From the NCBI GenBank assembly GCA_900539345.1, contig UQBS01000094.1, positions 1 to 6,077 of the forward strand: DNA of 6,077 nt. The letters run 5' to 3'. Positions 4,539 to 6,077 of the stretch are shown here, piece after piece. Origin of the DNA: an uncultured Coriobacteriaceae bacterium. GTDB taxonomy: Bacteria; Actinomycetota; Coriobacteriia; Coriobacteriales; UMGS124. The position numbers and the translations under genes were made by a program. Below the pieces are notes generated by a model. The model was given only the letters and a program-made list of their open reading frames with translations. It ran no database searches and had not been told where the DNA came from. Every line of letters starts with the position of its first letter. Positions within the stretch are counted from its first letter, which is position 1.

Positions 4539-5564
4539 CTAGCCCCACAGCATGTCGGCAGTGATGTCGGACACGCTTTGCGCACCGCACATCCCCATGG
4601 TGTCGGCAAGCTCGTCGCGGAAGCGCTTGAGCAAGAAGCGGATGCCCTCCTCGCCCGCGCCGTATGCCGCCACCACAAACGGCCTGCACACCAGCACGCC
4701 GTCGGCGCCCAGGGCAAGCGCGCGGAAGACGTCGAGGCCGGAGCGGATGCCGCCGTCTACCAGCACAGTTGCACGGTCTGCCACGGCACGGACGATGTCG
4801 GGGAGCACCTCGGCGGTAGCCGGGCATCCGTCGAGCACGCGCCCGCCGTGGTTGCTCACCACGATGGCGCTGGCCCCTGCCTCAACGGCCTTTTCGGCGG
4901 CACGGGCTGTCATGACACCCTTGACGATGAAGGGCACATCAAGGCTCTGCGCAATGTCACGCAGCTGCTCTGTCGACTTGGGTCCTGCGGGCGGCTCGAG
5001 ACCCTTCAAGAACGGCAGCCCTGCGGCATCGACGTCCATGGCAACGGCGAACGACCCGCAGGCTCGCGCGAGCTCGAGGCGGCGCTCCAACGCTTCTCCG
5101 CTCCACGGCTTCACGGTGGGCACGCCGACTCCGTTTGCCTCCTTAATGGTCTGGCAGGACCCCTCAAACAGCTCTATTGCCACCCCGTCGCCGGTAAAAG
5201 CGGCAACCCCTTCGGCTTGGGCTGCAGCGAGGGACATGCGGTTGTAGGCCAGCGTGTCGAACGCGGGGCCGTAATGGCGGTTCACGTCGCCCACCGGTGC
5301 AATGAACAATGGCATTGACCAGCGCTTTCCAAAGAGCTCGCATGAGGTGTCGGGTGCACCGGCGCTCTCGTAGAGGGTGTCCATGTTTACGCGTACGCGT
5401 CTCCACGCCTCGTAGTTACGGATTGCGGTGTCGCCCACGCCTTTGGCCCCAGGGCCGGGGATCGAGTTTTTGCAGGCACGGCCGTCGCATACGGGACATG
5501 CCTTGCATACCTGCCCCACCAGGGGCCTTGCTGCGGCGGTTATCTCGTTCCATGTCAGGCTCAT
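4539..5564 (-). CDS. FMN-dependent alpha-hydroxy-acid dehydrogenase (lactate/glycolate oxidase family)
   Basis: From ATG 5564 the protein has 341 residues and the TIM-barrel layout of the FMN-dependent alpha-hydroxy-acid dehydrogenase family. Visible landmarks are FIAPVGDVNRHYG (87-99), the FMN-binding lysine in VKG (Lys215), the catalytic histidine in SNHGGRVLD (237-245, His239 with Arg242), and the phosphate-binding DGGIRSG (270-276). The expected reaction is oxidation of a 2-hydroxy acid such as lactate to the 2-oxo acid in the cytoplasm. CKACPVCDGRAC (20-31) gives cysteines at 20, 23, 26 and 31. As I recall, related proteins of anaerobes have a similar cysteine-rich start while aerobic oxidases do not. 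Start choice: GAGGA (5579-5575) is 10 bases before 5564; ATG 5573 is only 2 bases from it, and ATG 5624 lacks a convincing site and would add residues unlike the family. The gene is convergent with the YeiH gene and divergent from the acetyltransferase. Confidence 0.93.
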   Translation of the reverse strand: MSLTWNEITAAARPLVGQVCKACPVCDGRACKNSIPGPGAKGVGDTAIRNYEAWRRVRVNMDTLYESAGAPDTSCELFGKRWSMPLFIAPVGDVNRHYGPAFDTLAYNRMSLAAAQAEGVAAFTGDGVAIELFEGSCQTIKEANGVGVPTVKPWSGEALERRLELARACGSFAVAMDVDAAGLPFLKGLEPPAGPKSTEQLRDIAQSLDVPFIVKGVMTARAAEKAVEAGASAIVVSNHGGRVLDGCPATAEVLPDIVRAVADRATVLVDGGIRSGLDVFRALALGADGVLVCRPFVVAAYGAGEEGIRFLLKRFRDELADTMGMCGAQSVSDITADMLWG

Positions 5565-5622
5565 CGTCTGCATGTCCTCTCTCACATGTGCCCCGTGGCA
5601 TAGTCTCAACAGTTGGCAACGC

Positions 5623-5628
5623 ATGATA
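5623..5628 (-). promoter_or_regulatory. Possible -10 box of the hydroxy-acid dehydrogenase gene
   Basis: On the minus strand TATCAT (5628-5623) matches five of six -10 bases, but no recognisable -35 lies 16-18 bases further upstream. Transcription from it would begin near 5616, downstream of the ATG at 5624, which would rule that start out and favour 5573 or 5564. Weak call. Confidence 0.25.
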
Positions 5629-5692
5629 GGGCAACCCTGCCGTCACTTTTGTGCCGATACGCCGAAGGCGCACGCTGCTTCGGGCAAACGGG

Positions 5693-5706
5693 TACTATGC
5701 CTAGTA
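5693..5706. promoter_or_regulatory. Operator-like inverted repeat in the divergent promoter region
   Basis: TACTA (5693-5697) and TAGTA (5702-5706) are perfect inverted arms separated by TGCC. The two arms overlap -10-like hexamers TACTAT (5693-5698) and TAGTAT (5702-5707) facing the acetyltransferase gene, about 55-65 bases before its start. The site could be a repressor operator or simply a promoter; the short arms make chance possible. Confidence 0.3.
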
Positions 5707-5760
5707 TGTGCGCGTTCATGCATCCGGCTGGACGCGATCTTACGAAGGGACTTGATAGAT

Positions 5761-6077
5761 ATGTGCGCTTCCGACGCACACAAACCGCAGGATGACACCT
5801 TTCCCTACGTTATCCGCGACCTCACGGTAGACGACCTCGACCAGTACAACGCGCTGTTGCGCTACGCCTTTCAGGTGACCGAGCAGGAGCTTATGACCGA
5901 CGGTTGGAGCAACGACTCCATCAAGCAGTCCAAGTTCCCTGTCATCAAGCGCGCTGACATCCTGGGATGCTACGACGGCGACAGCCTTATCTCGCAGTTT
6001 GCCGTCTACCCGCTGAAGATGAACATTTACCAGTCCATCTACCAGGTCGGTTTCATCACGAGTGTTTCCACCTACCC
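5761..6077 (+). CDS. GNAT acetyltransferase, Eis-like (partial, runs off the right edge)
   Basis: The frame is open from ATG 5761 to the end of the window, giving 105 complete codons. GAAGGGA (5744-5750) lies 10 bases upstream. After a polar tail, YVIRDLTVDDLDQYNALLRY (16-35) is the usual opening of an Eis-type GNAT domain. It continues with YAFQVTE (35-41), DILGCYDGDSLISQFAVYP (66-84) and VGFITSVSTYP (95-105), the strand that leads into the acetyl-CoA binding loop, which is cut off. Members move an acetyl group from acetyl-CoA to an amine; Eis itself acetylates aminoglycosides and proteins, but most relatives have no known substrate. The acceptor here cannot be inferred. It is divergent from the hydroxy-acid dehydrogenase, with about 196 bases of shared promoter region. 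Confidence 0.85.
   Translation, partial: MCASDAHKPQDDTFPYVIRDLTVDDLDQYNALLRYAFQVTEQELMTDGWSNDSIKQSKFPVIKRADILGCYDGDSLISQFAVYPLKMNIYQSIYQVGFITSVSTY

Noticed and set aside
4527..5318. Plus-strand open frame of 263 codons over the hydroxy-acid dehydrogenase
   Set aside because: The minus strand encodes a protein with all family motifs; the plus frame has none and no plausible start signal.
5565..5624. Longer start (ATG 5624) for the hydroxy-acid dehydrogenase
   Set aside because: It has no convincing ribosome binding site, its extra residues do not resemble the family, and a -10-like box lies on top of it.
5613..5795. 60-codon plus-strand open frame before the acetyltransferase
   Set aside because: It crosses the acetyltransferase start in another frame, has no ribosome binding site and no family resemblance.

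Overview
The window reads as a chromosomal piece from an anaerobic, moderately GC-rich bacterium. The best guess is an actinobacterium of the Coriobacteriia (Eggerthellaceae type: Slackia, Eggerthella and relatives). This rests on the GC-rich third positions, the strong Shine-Dalgarno sites, exported multiheme cytochrome and molybdopterin proteins of a kind I associate with that group, and an FMN-dependent 2-hydroxy-acid dehydrogenase of a type I associate with anaerobes. The family assignment is inference, not something the sequence proves.

Layout. Bases 1-110 hold the start of a minus-strand gene that leaves the window (unknown function). Bases 111-498 are a divergent intergenic region with a candidate sigma70 promoter (293-321) and an unusually structured leader. 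Bases 499-3201 hold a plus-strand operon of three exported or redox-type genes. The first is a triheme cytochrome c fused to a sulfite-oxidase-fold molybdopterin domain and its dimerisation domain. The second is a shorter exported sulfite-oxidase-fold molybdopterin protein. The third is a free-standing dimerisation domain, in the same frame as the second gene but cut off from it by one TAA and given its own strong ribosome binding site. A hairpin at 3206-3239 probably ends the operon. A single tRNA-Ile(GAU) follows (3327-3403) with a promoter-like sequence in front and a clear intrinsic terminator behind.

Next comes a YeiH-family membrane transporter (3492-4511, plus). It converges on an FMN-dependent alpha-hydroxy-acid dehydrogenase (4539-5564, minus) that carries an N-terminal four-cysteine motif. 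The window ends inside an Eis-like GNAT acetyltransferase (from 5761, plus), divergent from the dehydrogenase.

How the genes may work together. The three-gene operon looks like an extracytoplasmic electron-transfer module: haems at the N terminus of gene 1 could exchange electrons with the molybdopterin domains of genes 1 and 2. The substrate cannot be read from the sequence. The fold is that of sulfite oxidase and YedY/MsrP, and YeiH relatives have been linked to sulfate or sulfite export, so a sulfur-oxyanion role for the neighbourhood is a reasonable but unproven guess. The most interesting points are the cytochrome/molybdoenzyme fusion without a twin-arginine signal, the stop-split paralogue behind it, and the hairpin-rich leader with an orphan Shine-Dalgarno and an ATG-TAG start-stop.
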